A program made the translations under genes and the position numbers. The notes under the pieces are model-generated. The model worked only from the letters and a program-made list of their open reading frames with translations, searched no databases and had not been told where the DNA came from. Shown here piece after piece: positions 9,548 through 18,738 of a DNA stretch of 64,000 bases (positions are counted from its first letter, which is position 1; every line of letters begins with the position of its first letter). Source of the DNA: Cyclobacteriaceae bacterium (lineage in GTDB: Bacteria > Bacteroidota > Bacteroidia > Cytophagales > Cyclobacteriaceae); NCBI GenBank assembly GCA_030584025.1, contig CP129487.1, positions 3,243,001-3,307,000 on the forward strand. Reading direction: 5' to 3'.

Positions 9548-12115
9548 ATGAAAAATCTGCTTTTCCCGCTAACCCTCGTTATCCTTTTCGTGCAATCGGT
9601 GGCAGCCCAACCCGACCTGTCGTACTACCTGCCTGATGGCGTAACCTATAATCCGGCAATACCCACCCCAAAATCCATCATCGGGCATGAAGTAGGCGAA
9701 TGGCACATCAGCCACGACCGACTGGTAAACTACATGTATGCTGTGGCCAATGCCTCCGACCGGATCACCCTTCAGGAAACCGGACGTACGTATGAAACCC
9801 GGCCACTGCTTTTGCTAACGGTTACCTCACCAAAAAACCATGCACGGATTGAGGAAATTCGTAAGCAACATGTGCAGCTAACCGACCCCTCGGCTTCGGC
9901 CAGCCTGGACACGAAAACAATGCCCAATGTGGTGTACATGGGTTTTAGCATTCACGGGAATGAGGCCAGTGGCAGCAATGCATCGCTCGCGGTAATCTAC
10001 CACCTGGCTGCAGCGCAAGGGCCTGAAATTGAAAGGCTGCTGGATGAAGTGGTGATTTTGTTCGACCCCAGTTTTAACCCCGATGGCCTGCACCGCTTTT
10101 CTAGCTGGGTAAACTCCAGGCGGGGCATGCAAATCTCTGCCGACCCCCATGATCATGAACACAATGAAGCCTGGCCGGGCGGGCGATCAAACCACTACTG
10201 GTTCGACCTGAACCGCGACTGGCTGGTGGCACAGCTTCCGGAAAGCCAGGCACGGGCAAAAAGCTTTCACGCCTGGAAACCTACCATTCTCACCGATCAT
10301 CACGAAATGGGAACGAACGCCACGTTCTTTTTCCAGCCGGGCGTGCCCTCAAGAAACCATCCGCTTACTCCGGAGAAAAACCTCCAGCTAACCCGAAGAA
10401 TTGGTGAGTTCCATGCCAAAGCACTCGACAAAATCGGTTCCTTGTATTACACGCAGGAAGGCTTCGATGATTTTTACTATGGAAAAGGTTCAACCTTCCC
10501 GGATGTGCAGGGTGCCATCGGTATTCTGTTCGAACAAGCCAGCTCACGCGGGCATGCACAGGAAAGTGTTCACGGTGTACTTACATTTCCGTTCACTGTA
10601 CGCAATCAGTTTACCACAGCCCTTTCCACATTGCAGGCTGCACAAGCCATGCGCGAAGATCTGTTGAATTATCAGCGCGAATTTTTCCGAAATAACATGG
10701 CCGAAGCCGCCAAAGATCCGGTGAAGGCATACGTGTTCGGATCAGGACAGGATAAATACAGAAGCCACCACCTGGCCGAAATTATTGCCCGCCACGACAT
10801 TGATGTGTTCAAGCTAAGCAGCAGCCAAACCCTTAACGGCAAGCGTTACGAGAGCGATGGCAGTTATATTGTTCCGCTCAATCAAAAACAATATCGGCTG
10901 ATCAAATCGATGTTTGAAAAGCGTACCCGCTTTCAGGATAGTTTGTTTTATGATATCTCGAGCTGGACACTTCCGCTTGCCTTTGCTTTGGATTTTGACG
11001 AAGTAAAAACATCGCCCGCTAACCTTCAGGGCGATAAGTTTGACGCCACAAAAAAACCGCTCGGTAAAATTATTGGCGGCAAGAGCGAGTATGCCTATGT
11101 GTTTGAAACCTACGGCTACTATGCACCGCGTGCCTTGTATCGTTTGTTAAGCAAAGGTATTCGTGTAAAAGTGGCCAATAATGAATTTCACCACAGCGAT
11201 GGAAAGAAGTTTGCGCCCGGCTCTATTCTGATACCATTAGGCATTCAGGAAAAAAGTACGGACCTGGTGGAGTACCTCATTAAAGAAATCGCTACCGAAG
11301 ATGGGATTGATGTGTATGCCTTCAACACCGGGTTAGATTATGCCGGCTCAAGTTTGGGTAGCAATAACTTCTCAACCCTTCGCGAACCGAAAATTGCATT
11401 GGTAGTTGGGGATGGAGTAAGCTCGCTTGAAGCCGGTGAAATCTGGCACGTGCTGGACACCCGCTTTCACATACCGGTAAGTCTTGTACAGATGGATAAT
11501 TTTGATCGCATCAATTACGATAAGTACAACACCATCATCATGGCCAGCGGCTCGTATAATAGTTTGAGTGATGGTGCGAAAGAAAGACTTAAAGTGTGGG
11601 TACAAAAAGGTGGCGTTATCGTTGCACAAAAAACTGCACTGAACTGGTTAACCAGCGTTGCACTTGGCAAGTTTGATATGAAGAAGAGCGAATCAAAAGA
11701 TGAATCGGGCAACCCGAAACCCTATTCCGACATTTCGTTTACTGCTGGGGCGCAATCCATCAGCGGAGCCATCTTTGAAATTCAAGCTGACCTGACACAC
11801 CCGTTGTTTTACGGATACACGAGTTCACGCATTCCGGTTTTCAAGAGTGGCGCGTTGTTTATGGAGCGTTCAAAAAATGCCTTCGGAAATCCGGCAACCT
11901 TCACAGCAAATCCATTAATCAGCGGGTACATTACCCGCGAAAGTTTGGATAAGCTCAAAAATGCATCATTTGTTGGAAGCTCATCAATAGGACAAGGTCG
12001 CGTGATTGGCTTCACGGAGAATCTGGCTTTCCGCGCGTTCTGGTTTGGCAGCAATAAAATGCTGATGAATGCGATTTTCTTCGGACATACCATCAGTTCA
12101 GGAGCAAGCAGGTAA
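9548..12115 (+). CDS. Secreted M14-family zinc carboxypeptidase
   Basis: Exported metallopeptidase of 855 residues. After a signal peptide (cleavage near V-A-A-Q, residue 21) an M14 domain spans about 45-400. The zinc motif H-G-N-E (His136, Glu139) sits in G-F-S-I-H-G-N-E-A-S-G, followed by the N-P-D-G and D-L-N-R-D-W segments; T-D-H-H-E-M and later G-I-L-F-E-Q are plausible sites of the third ligand and general base. The C-terminal half (about 430-855) is large and not assigned; one part (about 600-700) resembles a glutamine-amidotransferase-like fold, which is inference. Followed 28 bases on by a strong terminator, so probably monocistronic. Confidence 0.9.
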   Translation: MKNLLFPLTLVILFVQSVAAQPDLSYYLPDGVTYNPAIPTPKSIIGHEVGEWHISHDRLVNYMYAVANASDRITLQETGRTYETRPLLLLTVTSPKNHARIEEIRKQHVQLTDPSASASLDTKTMPNVVYMGFSIHGNEASGSNASLAVIYHLAAAQGPEIERLLDEVVILFDPSFNPDGLHRFSSWVNSRRGMQISADPHDHEHNEAWPGGRSNHYWFDLNRDWLVAQLPESQARAKSFHAWKPTILTDHHEMGTNATFFFQPGVPSRNHPLTPEKNLQLTRRIGEFHAKALDKIGSLYYTQEGFDDFYYGKGSTFPDVQGAIGILFEQASSRGHAQESVHGVLTFPFTVRNQFTTALSTLQAAQAMREDLLNYQREFFRNNMAEAAKDPVKAYVFGSGQDKYRSHHLAEIIARHDIDVFKLSSSQTLNGKRYESDGSYIVPLNQKQYRLIKSMFEKRTRFQDSLFYDISSWTLPLAFALDFDEVKTSPANLQGDKFDATKKPLGKIIGGKSEYAYVFETYGYYAPRALYRLLSKGIRVKVANNEFHHSDGKKFAPGSILIPLGIQEKSTDLVEYLIKEIATEDGIDVYAFNTGLDYAGSSLGSNNFSTLREPKIALVVGDGVSSLEAGEIWHVLDTRFHIPVSLVQMDNFDRINYDKYNTIIMASGSYNSLSDGAKERLKVWVQKGGVIVAQKTALNWLTSVALGKFDMKKSESKDESGNPKPYSDISFTAGAQSISGAIFEIQADLTHPLFYGYTSSRIPVFKSGALFMERSKNAFGNPATFTANPLISGYITRESLDKLKNASFVGSSSIGQGRVIGFTENLAFRAFWFGSNKMLMNAIFFGHTISSGASR

Positions 12116-12143
12116 ATTTCTATAGCGCATAACTTTCAAATTG

Positions 12144-12175
12144 GATCGCGGTCTTTTTAGGTCGCGATCTTTTTT
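12144..12175 (+). terminator. Intrinsic terminator after the M14 peptidase
   Basis: Stem GATCGCG (12144-12150) pairs with CGCGATC (12163-12169) and is followed by six T. It starts 28 bases past the stop codon. Confidence 0.9.
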
Positions 12176-12227
12176 ATCCTAACAAGCACACTTGCAAATC
12201 GTTTCTATTCCATGCAGTTTGCAAACC

Positions 12228-14027
12228 ATGTGGCCGCGCAGACTGATTATCGGGCTTTGTCTATCATTCATTCTCCCTACCCTCACGTATGGGCAGGAAA
12301 AGAACGGACGAAAAACAGCAAAGGAACGGCTGGAGGACATCCGGCAAAAAGCCATTAGCAGTATTACCACCTCGCAGGATACTACGCAACAAAAGAAAAG
12401 TGAGGAGCCCTTTCTGCCGTTTGAAGGAAAAATCATTCGCAACATCATTATCGATCACATAGGTTTTGAACGCAGCATTTACGACACGGCCAGTCGGAAA
12501 TTCAAACACCGCATTGGAAGGTTTGCCAATAGCTTGCACCAGACCACCCGTGAAAAAACCATCCGCAATAATTTATTTGTTTATCGTAACCAACCCTTAA
12601 ATCCATATAAGGTTGCTGATAATGAACGCTACCTCCGCGATCTTGATTTTATTCTTGATGCCCGTATACTGGCACAACCGGCCAATGGCAGTTCTGATTC
12701 CGTTGACTTATATATAGTTACGCGTGACGTATTCGGATTGGGCGGAAGTTTCTCACCACGTTCATTTGATTCTTATCGCTATGGAATATATGATGTAAAC
12801 GTTGATGGCCGGGGACAACGCGTTCAACTCAATGGAATATTCAACGCTGAACGTTCACCTCAGTTTGGCTATCAGTTTCTCTATGCCAAGAATAGCATCC
12901 ATGGAAGTTTAATTAATGCAACAGTGTCATACACCCAAATCAATAACGGCTCAAGTCTCGGTTTTGAGGATGAATATGCTTTTCTTCTCCGGCTCGACCG
13001 GCCGCTGGTTTCACCTTATACCCGTATGGCTGGTGGCATTGAACTTAGTCGTAACTGGTCGGTGAACACATTTCAAAAAGCCGACACCACATTCCGAAAC
13101 TATGCCTACAACGTTCAGGATGCGTGGGTTGGCTACAACATTGGAATCAACAACCGCACCACCAACCGAAACCGACACTTCGTTGCGCTTCGTTATTCAC
13201 GCCAACACTTCACCAAACAACCCACACAAACAATTGAAGAAGAGAATCCGCTTTACAACGATCGCGCGTTTGTAATGGGATCGATTACTTTCTTCAATCA
13301 GAATTTTTACAAATCGCGATATATATATGGCTTTGGCCGAACAGAAGATGTGCCGTACGGAAAATACCTGACATTAACTGGTGGTAGTGTTCGTCAATTC
13401 AAATTAATCCGCCCTTACGTAGGGGCAGAGTTTGACAAAACATTGGTTCGAAGAAACGGAGATTTTCACGAGTACAAATTGCAAGCCGAGGGCTTCTTAG
13501 GAAACGGAAACCTGGAAGATGTCACATTGCTCGCATCAGCTTCGTTGTTTAGCCGATTAATCGAATACAAGCAATTAAAAATCAGACAATATTTACGAAT
13601 CAGCTATACTTCCATCTTAAACCAGCAGATCAATACACCGCTCACCATTCGTAGTGATTTTGGATTGGATGGTTTTCGAGCAGATAGTTTATTGGGCACC
13701 AATCGACTTTCGCTGTACAGTCAAACAGTTGTGTTTACACCACTTTCCATTTTAGGATTTCGATTCGCGCCTTTAACCTTTGCGGAGATGTCGATCATCG
13801 CACCTAAAGACAAGCCCCTTTTCCGACAAAAAGCATTTGGCGCTATTGGCGCAGGACTTCGCACGCGAAATGAAAACCTGGTATTCGGAACAATTGAACT
13901 TAAGCTGTTTTACTTCCCACGGGTAACGGAAGACTTATCGCATTTCCGCATTTCGCTGTCATCGAATTTGCGAATCAAATTCAGCTCTGGCTTTGCTAAG
14001 GCACCGGAGTTTATTCAGTACAACTAA
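12228..14027 (+). CDS. BamA/TamA-like outer-membrane protein
   Basis: A 599-residue exported protein. I start at the ATG at 12228 because it places a clean signal peptide (M-W-P-R-R-L-I-I-G ... T-Y-G-Q) at the N-terminus; an in-frame TTG lies 36 bases upstream. Residues about 75-170 look like one POTRA-like domain (pattern with N-N-L-F-V-Y and Y-L-R-D-L-D-F-I-L-D-A-R-I). The remainder has the alternating aromatic/glycine pattern of a beta-barrel, ending in I-K-F-S-S-G-F and a short tail. A role in outer-membrane assembly or export is inference from family resemblance only. Confidence 0.75.
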   Translation: MWPRRLIIGLCLSFILPTLTYGQEKNGRKTAKERLEDIRQKAISSITTSQDTTQQKKSEEPFLPFEGKIIRNIIIDHIGFERSIYDTASRKFKHRIGRFANSLHQTTREKTIRNNLFVYRNQPLNPYKVADNERYLRDLDFILDARILAQPANGSSDSVDLYIVTRDVFGLGGSFSPRSFDSYRYGIYDVNVDGRGQRVQLNGIFNAERSPQFGYQFLYAKNSIHGSLINATVSYTQINNGSSLGFEDEYAFLLRLDRPLVSPYTRMAGGIELSRNWSVNTFQKADTTFRNYAYNVQDAWVGYNIGINNRTTNRNRHFVALRYSRQHFTKQPTQTIEEENPLYNDRAFVMGSITFFNQNFYKSRYIYGFGRTEDVPYGKYLTLTGGSVRQFKLIRPYVGAEFDKTLVRRNGDFHEYKLQAEGFLGNGNLEDVTLLASASLFSRLIEYKQLKIRQYLRISYTSILNQQINTPLTIRSDFGLDGFRADSLLGTNRLSLYSQTVVFTPLSILGFRFAPLTFAEMSIIAPKDKPLFRQKAFGAIGAGLRTRNENLVFGTIELKLFYFPRVTEDLSHFRISLSSNLRIKFSSGFAKAPEFIQYN

Positions 14028-14049
14028 GATGTCGCTCCTATGGAGCTTA
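14027..14049 (+). repeat. REP-like palindrome, copy 1
   Basis: Reads AGATGTCG-CTCC-TAT-GGAG-CTTA. The stem GCTCC/GGAGC closes a TAT loop. It has the same AGATG-C-G head as three copies near 17.2-17.4 kb, with a different but still self-complementary stem. It begins at the stop codon of the barrel gene. Confidence 0.7.
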
Positions 14050-14146
14050 GGATATACTTCCTAAATTATCATAAGATTATGCACTTAAAGAACTCAACCA
14101 TTTACTGGTAGGGGCACTAAGCACGCCAAGTAATTCGCTAAGAATT

Positions 14147-14596
14147 TCACTCAACCGCAACACCTAACGACTTCACCCATGTTTTAATCATCTGTGTTTC
14201 CTCGGCTGTAACCTTTGCGTCACCATGCATAAGCAGATAACTTTTGAGCGGCATCTCTCCTGCTTCCAACACTTCTACCAGTTCCTCCAGTTTGTGATCG
14301 GCTTTTCGCTTTTCATATGTTTTGAATTCCGAAAAATCCAAATGCTCCTTACCTTCCTTTACATGCGATGCCAGCCACCAGCCTATCGGCTGAATATGTA
14401 CGTACCACGGATAACGCGTATTGTTGCTGTGGCAATCGTAACACTTCTGCATCAACATGTCATGCAAGCCATCGGGCAAGGCGTAAACATGCGAGATGTC
14501 GTTTTCAGAAATTCCTTCCGATTTATTTTTAGTTGGCTGGAGCAACTGGATGACGATGATCAGCAGTACTACTCCGATTACAATTCGTTTCGTCAT
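14147..14596 (-). CDS. Haem-binding domain protein (single c-type haem)
   Basis: A 149-residue membrane-anchored or exported protein. Residues 5-21 form a hydrophobic helix that could be an uncleaved anchor. The c-type haem motif C-Y-D-C-H is followed by S-N-N-T-R-Y-P-W-Y, then I-Q-P-I-G-W-W-L and a charged segment with E-G-K-E-H-L-D-F-S, which match the haem-binding domain found widely in Bacteroidota. It probably acts as a small periplasmic cytochrome. No redox partner is adjacent; the next gene is a divergently transcribed flavoenzyme. Confidence is good for the domain and low for the process. Confidence 0.88.
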   Translation of the reverse strand: MTKRIVIGVVLLIIVIQLLQPTKNKSEGISENDISHVYALPDGLHDMLMQKCYDCHSNNTRYPWYVHIQPIGWWLASHVKEGKEHLDFSEFKTYEKRKADHKLEELVEVLEAGEMPLKSYLLMHGDAKVTAEETQMIKTWVKSLGVAVE

Positions 14597-14692
14597 AATT
14601 ACCGGCTTTACTCATTTAAAGATAGTGCGTTGCTTGCGCTTTTCCTATGTACCCGTTAACTTGTTTCTTGCTTATCCTGAAACCATAACCCT

Positions 14693-16282
14693 ATGAGAAA
14701 GATTTTCATCCTCAGTTCCCTCGTTGTAACCGCACTTATACTGGTATGGGCATATTACTGGATTTATGCCCTGTGGGCATTTGTACTGGTTGGCCCGATT
14801 ATTTTTATGGGTGTGCAAGACATTGTTCAAACCCGTCAATCCTTAAAAAGAAATTTTCCGCTAGCCGGGCGCTTGCGCTACGTCTTTGAAGACTTGCGTC
14901 CAAAAATTCAACAATACTTTGTAGAGTCTGATACAGATGGTGCACCCATCAATCGCATTGATCGCTCCGTAATTTACCAGCGTGCAAAAAAACAACTCGA
15001 CACCATTCCTTTCGGGACACAACTGGATGTTTATGCTGAAGGATACGAATGGATAACGCACTCTGTTACTCCATTAGATCATCACAAACTGGATCATAGT
15101 CCAAGGGTATTGGTTGGCAACAAAGATTGCAAGCAGCCCTATTCGGCCAGCATACTCAATGTATCCGCCATGAGCTTCGGCTCTTTAAGTGGCAACGCAG
15201 TTGAAGCCTTAAATGCGGGCGCCAAGATTGGCGGCTTTGCGCACAACACAGGCGAGGGAGGCATCAGTCCGCACCACCTCAAATACGGTGGCGATCTCAT
15301 CTGGCAAATTGGCACTGGTTATTTCGGTGCACGCGATGCGGAAGGGAATTTTTCTCCGGAAGCCTTTCAGAAAAACGCGACACGCCCCGAAGTAAAAATG
15401 ATTGAGATAAAACTTTCGCAAGGTGCGAAACCGGGACATGGCGGAATTTTACCGGCCAAGAAAAACACTCCGGAAATAGCTGCCATTCGTGGTGTACAGC
15501 CTGGCACTACGGTTTTCTCTCCCCCGTTTCACAGTGCATTCAGCACACCCATTGGGTTGATTGAATTTGTGAAGCAACTGCGTGAACTTTCTGGTGGCAA
15601 GCCCATCGGATTTAAACTCTGCATCGGAAGGAAGAGTGAGTTTCTTGGCATCTGCAAAGCCATGGTGCAGCTAAACACCTATCCTGATTTTATTACCATT
15701 GATGGCGGTGAAGGTGGAACAGGTGCCGCACCACCGGAATTTACCAACTTTGTAGGCATGCCCTTGCTGGATGCAGTAGCTTTTGCTGATGACGCCCTGC
15801 GTGGCTTCGGCATTCGTGAACATATTAAACTGGATTGCTCTGGAAAAATTCTTTCCGGTTTTCACATCTTCCGCGCCATGGCCCTCGGTGCCGACTTCAC
15901 TAACTGTGCTCGCGCCATGATGATGGCATTGGGTTGCATACAGGCATTGGAGTGCAACAAAAATACTTGCCCTGTGGGTGTGGCAACACAAGATCCCTAC
16001 TTCGCGAAAGGATTGGTTGTTGAAGATAAAAAGGCGCGCGTAGCCAACTACCACAAACACACGGTAGATAGTTTAGTTGAACTGCTGTCATCCACCGGCT
16101 TAGACAGCCCCGCTAAAATTAACCGTACACACGTGTACCGCAGGGTGTTTATGAACATGGTAAAAACCTATGCGGAAATCTATCCGCCCATTCCGGAAGG
16201 CTGCTTATTAGACCAGGCTGATTCACCAATTGAGTTTGATGCGTATTTAAACCAGGCGAAAGCGGAGAGTTTTGGGACGTAG
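14693..16282 (+). CDS. Glutamate-synthase-like FMN protein
   Basis: A 529-residue protein related to the FMN-binding synthase domain of glutamate synthase (GltB central/FMN part) but without a glutamine-amidotransferase domain. Two hydrophobic segments lie at the N-terminus (about 5-22 and 25-45), suggesting membrane attachment. The FMN-barrel motifs S-A-M-S-F-G-S-L-S, G-E-G-G-I-S-P and D-G-G-E-G-G-T-G-A-A-P are present, and the iron-sulphur cysteines appear in G-C-I-Q-A-L-E-C-N-K-N-T-C-P-V-G. Such stand-alone proteins are common and their substrate is not known. It is not adjacent to a gltD-like subunit. Confidence 0.9.
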   Translation: MRKIFILSSLVVTALILVWAYYWIYALWAFVLVGPIIFMGVQDIVQTRQSLKRNFPLAGRLRYVFEDLRPKIQQYFVESDTDGAPINRIDRSVIYQRAKKQLDTIPFGTQLDVYAEGYEWITHSVTPLDHHKLDHSPRVLVGNKDCKQPYSASILNVSAMSFGSLSGNAVEALNAGAKIGGFAHNTGEGGISPHHLKYGGDLIWQIGTGYFGARDAEGNFSPEAFQKNATRPEVKMIEIKLSQGAKPGHGGILPAKKNTPEIAAIRGVQPGTTVFSPPFHSAFSTPIGLIEFVKQLRELSGGKPIGFKLCIGRKSEFLGICKAMVQLNTYPDFITIDGGEGGTGAAPPEFTNFVGMPLLDAVAFADDALRGFGIREHIKLDCSGKILSGFHIFRAMALGADFTNCARAMMMALGCIQALECNKNTCPVGVATQDPYFAKGLVVEDKKARVANYHKHTVDSLVELLSSTGLDSPAKINRTHVYRRVFMNMVKTYAEIYPPIPEGCLLDQADSPIEFDAYLNQAKAESFGT

Positions 16283-16366
16283 CTTTATCATAATTAACTA
16301 CAGAAATAATCAATGGAATTATTGCAGGGATTGTTCATTATGCAAAACAGGTACTGACATAAAAGA

Positions 16367-16882
16367 ATGAGAATTATCGGAATGATATTGATGATGACTC
16401 TGGCCATTGGTTGCGCACCTACAAATGAAAATTTTAATCCATTTGATAAAGAATTTAAACTTCATAAAAATATCACCCTTTCCGATTATGACACAATAAT
16501 AGGTGAATGTGGATATTGGAATTATACAAATCGGATTACCGGATCCTATTACCAGTTTTTCTTGAATGAACGTGAGATTGTAGCAAAAGGGTTTAACCTC
16601 AAACTCAATCCAATAATTCTTGAGGATACGGTCAATCAAACGGATCCAAAGCATATATTCAGCATACTTGAAACGCATCCTGTTAATTTAGATATGGTGA
16701 AAGAAAAGCTTCAAGTGTATAATGTAAAGCAAGTAAGGTTTATAGACGATGTAGATGTAATATCTGGGATCGAAATAACTGAAGAGAGTGGTTCAATTCA
16801 GTTTGCCTCATTGTCACCTTACTTTGCGGACAACAAACTAATCTGGCAGATACAATTCTTTAATGGAAAAGATGATAAGTGA
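16367..16882 (+). CDS. Hypothetical lipoprotein
   Basis: A 171-residue protein I do not recognise. A signal peptide ends in the lipobox A-I-G-C at Cys16, followed by a Pro/Asn-rich linker. The remainder is a mixed alpha/beta domain of about 150 residues with no motif I can name. The coding sequence is clearly AT-richer than the flavoenzyme gene before it, as is the next gene. The last four bases overlap the next gene's GTG start (GTGA), so the two are translationally coupled and may act together at the envelope. Confidence 0.75.
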   Translation: MRIIGMILMMTLAIGCAPTNENFNPFDKEFKLHKNITLSDYDTIIGECGYWNYTNRITGSYYQFFLNEREIVAKGFNLKLNPIILEDTVNQTDPKHIFSILETHPVNLDMVKEKLQVYNVKQVRFIDDVDVISGIEITEESGSIQFASLSPYFADNKLIWQIQFFNGKDDK

Positions 16883-17193
16883 CAAACAGATTAAATAAAT
16901 ATCAATATCCAATAATTCTCATTGGAACCTTTACTGGGGTAGTTAGCACCGGGCTGCTATTAGGAATAAGCATAACAACAGGCAAGCATCCCCTTATAAT
17001 GTCTCTTACAATATCTTTATTCCTGCTAATTCTTTTGGTTGTGTTATTTTTAACTATTCGGACTTTCAGAATTGAATGGTGTCTGTTCCTAAAAATACCG
17101 CTAGTGGTTTTTCAATTACTATGGATCTATGTCGTTAGCACATTTTTAATCGAATTGATTAAAAATGGATATATTTTTTGTGCGTTGTGCTAA
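16879..17193 (+). CDS. Hypothetical small membrane protein
   Basis: A 104-residue protein with three predicted membrane helices (about 9-31, 39-61 and 70-95). It starts with a GTG that overlaps the stop of the upstream lipoprotein gene. No family recognised. Composition is AT-rich and it is followed directly by the REP-like palindromes, which suggests a locally acquired or fast-evolving segment. The helical pattern and the coupling to the lipoprotein are seen in sequence; any function would be a guess. Confidence 0.65.
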   Translation: MTNRLNKYQYPIILIGTFTGVVSTGLLLGISITTGKHPLIMSLTISLFLLILLVVLFLTIRTFRIEWCLFLKIPLVVFQLLWIYVVSTFLIELIKNGYIFCALC

Positions 17194-17202
17194 CTATTGA
17201 TA

Positions 17203-17223
17203 AGATGCCGTCCCTACGGGACT
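17203..17223 (+). repeat. REP-like palindrome, copy 2
   Basis: Reads AGATGCC-GTCCC-TAC-GGGAC-T. Ten bases past the small membrane-protein gene. Same head and loop as copies 3 and 4 with compensating stem changes. Confidence 0.8.
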
Positions 17224-17253
17224 CGATCATAATAATTAATCCATATGCTAATT

Positions 17254-17274
17254 AGATGCCGTTCCTACGGAACT
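17254..17274 (+). repeat. REP-like palindrome, copy 3
   Basis: Reads AGATGCC-GTTCC-TAC-GGAAC-T, in direct orientation 51 bases after copy 2. The C-to-T and G-to-A differences from copy 2 preserve the stem. Confidence 0.8.
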
Positions 17275-17341
17275 ATTAAGTGCAGTGATGATGATTCTGA
17301 ATTAAAAAAGACGTTCCCAATACTCAATATAATACATACAC

Positions 17342-17362
17342 AGCTCCGGAGGAGCGGCATCT
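17342..17362 (-). repeat. REP-like palindrome, copy 4 (inverted)
   Basis: On the minus strand reads AGATGCC-GCTCC-TCC-GGAGC-T. Opposite orientation to copies 2 and 3, a layout like the paired REP units of other bacteria. The rest of 17194-17549 holds no gene that I can see. Confidence 0.75.
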
Positions 17363-17549
17363 TATTAGATTACGAATTAATAAACAGGCCGTGTCGACTG
17401 CGACAGAGGAAATGAAATGCAAATTTCATTACAACACGCAAGCACGAAAAAAATCAAAGAGCCAAACAAATTAAAAATCAAATCAACACACCATAATCTT
17501 TAAACTGTACGTTTTACTCGAACACTTGCACAAAAAATAACAAGGCATA

Positions 17550-18101
17550 ATGCTTAATCCGCTTCCTGTAAAAATTGCGTTAACCCTATTATTTTCGGTC
17601 TTGCTGAATATCGCTTTTGGTCAAAATAAAGATCAATCCACCATTACGGTACGTAAACCCATTACCACAACCGGCTTAAGCAACTTCTCCCCCAACAAAC
17701 AAAAAAGATGGATCAGGATTGATGAAGTTGCTGTTGAAACCTTTAACCTTGCCCTTACCCCGATTGAAGAACAATTGGCACGTGCTGAGTCAGCTGAGAT
17801 CAAAGCGTTACTTAGGCGTGATACCAGCGCGTTGAAAAACATCTGGCTTCAGGATTTTACACGCGATAAACCCCACAACAAAGTACTCCACGACCCTAAC
17901 CCGCTGCCACAATACCTTTCCATAAATCGGAGAATAGAAAAGATTCTGCTAACCGGTGATCATGCCTATGTTTCGGGAATGGAATATGCGGTGCAGATTC
18001 AGGAGGACAACACCGTGGATACGCAGGTTGCACAGAAATACACGCACCTATGGATCAAGGAGCTTTTCGGATGGAGGCTGGCCAGCAAGCGTTATGATTA
18101 A
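17550..18101 (+). CDS. Secreted DUF4440/SnoaL-like protein
   Basis: A 183-residue exported protein. A signal peptide ends near F-G-Q at residue 25. The C-terminal 110 residues resemble an NTF2-like DUF4440 domain: a helix with R-A-E-S-A-E-I-K-A-L-L-R-R-D, then L-K-N-I-W, a beta-sheet region and the closing L-W-I-K-E-L-F-G-W-R-L-A-S-K-R, which is the typical final strand. Such domains bind small ligands or act as simple enzymes; no catalytic residues can be assigned. It is preceded by the repeat-rich gap and followed by an unrelated gene. Confidence 0.75.
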   Translation: MLNPLPVKIALTLLFSVLLNIAFGQNKDQSTITVRKPITTTGLSNFSPNKQKRWIRIDEVAVETFNLALTPIEEQLARAESAEIKALLRRDTSALKNIWLQDFTRDKPHNKVLHDPNPLPQYLSINRRIEKILLTGDHAYVSGMEYAVQIQEDNTVDTQVAQKYTHLWIKELFGWRLASKRYD

Positions 18102-18186
18102 CCAAATTTGCGCTGAACCAGATCAAAGGTTCATGGTTCAAAATTGAGTATTTCACGTGCCGTTTAACGCTCACGATGGTTAAATG

Positions 18187-18218
18187 TTGAATTTTGAACT
18201 TTGAATTAACTATCTTTG
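18187..18218 (+). promoter_or_regulatory. Candidate Bacteroidota promoter
   Basis: TATCTTTG at 18211-18218 matches TAnnTTTG, with TTG at 18187-18189, 21 bases upstream. It would give a very short leader before the GTG at 18235. Confidence 0.45.
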
Positions 18219-18234
18219 TGAAACCTTTACGCCC

Positions 18235-18735
18235 GTGGTGCGCAAATTCTTTCCGTTAGACAAGAATTATGTTCTCGAACAGGCACAACTGTCGCTGGCC
18301 GATTCCCTTCTCGAATACCTGGTAGATTACGTGAAAGTGCAGTACATGCTGCAACACAACCCGCTGGGCCTGGTGGATGAAACCGTAAACCGGATTCAGC
18401 AACACCAAACCAACGACTTTAGCAAGCTTCACGACTTTTACATTACCCTCGCGGGCATCTTCCGGTTCCGCCATTACCATGATAATCAGTTGGAGTTTAT
18501 CTTCACAGGCGAAGAACCCTACGACCGCTATTGCCGGGAGTGGACAGACGCTTTCAAACAATGGGTGAAGCAGTTTTCGCAGCACAAAAATTTCATCATG
18601 GGCGTGCTGGAGCTCACGGTCTTCTACCCGCACGAAGCTGAAGCCCAGTTTATCGGCAACCGGCTAACCACGTTTGCTACCCAGTTCTTCGAAGTGAAGA
18701 TTCATCCGCAAAAGGGAATTGTTAAAAGCGCGTAA
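18235..18735 (+). CDS. Conserved-looking hypothetical protein
   Basis: A 166-residue soluble, mostly helical protein I do not recognise. It has no signal peptide and no membrane segment. Start codon is GTG (18235, or GTG 18238), since no ATG is available in frame before the conserved-looking opening V-R-K-F-F-P-L-D. Aromatic and histidine-rich stretches (H-D-F-Y ... F-R-F-R-H-Y-H-D) are visible but no known metal motif. It is convergent with the beta-CASP hydrolase gene, 3 bases apart. Confidence 0.7.
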   Translation: MVRKFFPLDKNYVLEQAQLSLADSLLEYLVDYVKVQYMLQHNPLGLVDETVNRIQQHQTNDFSKLHDFYITLAGIFRFRHYHDNQLEFIFTGEEPYDRYCREWTDAFKQWVKQFSQHKNFIMGVLELTVFYPHEAEAQFIGNRLTTFATQFFEVKIHPQKGIVKSA

Positions 18736-18738
18736 GCT

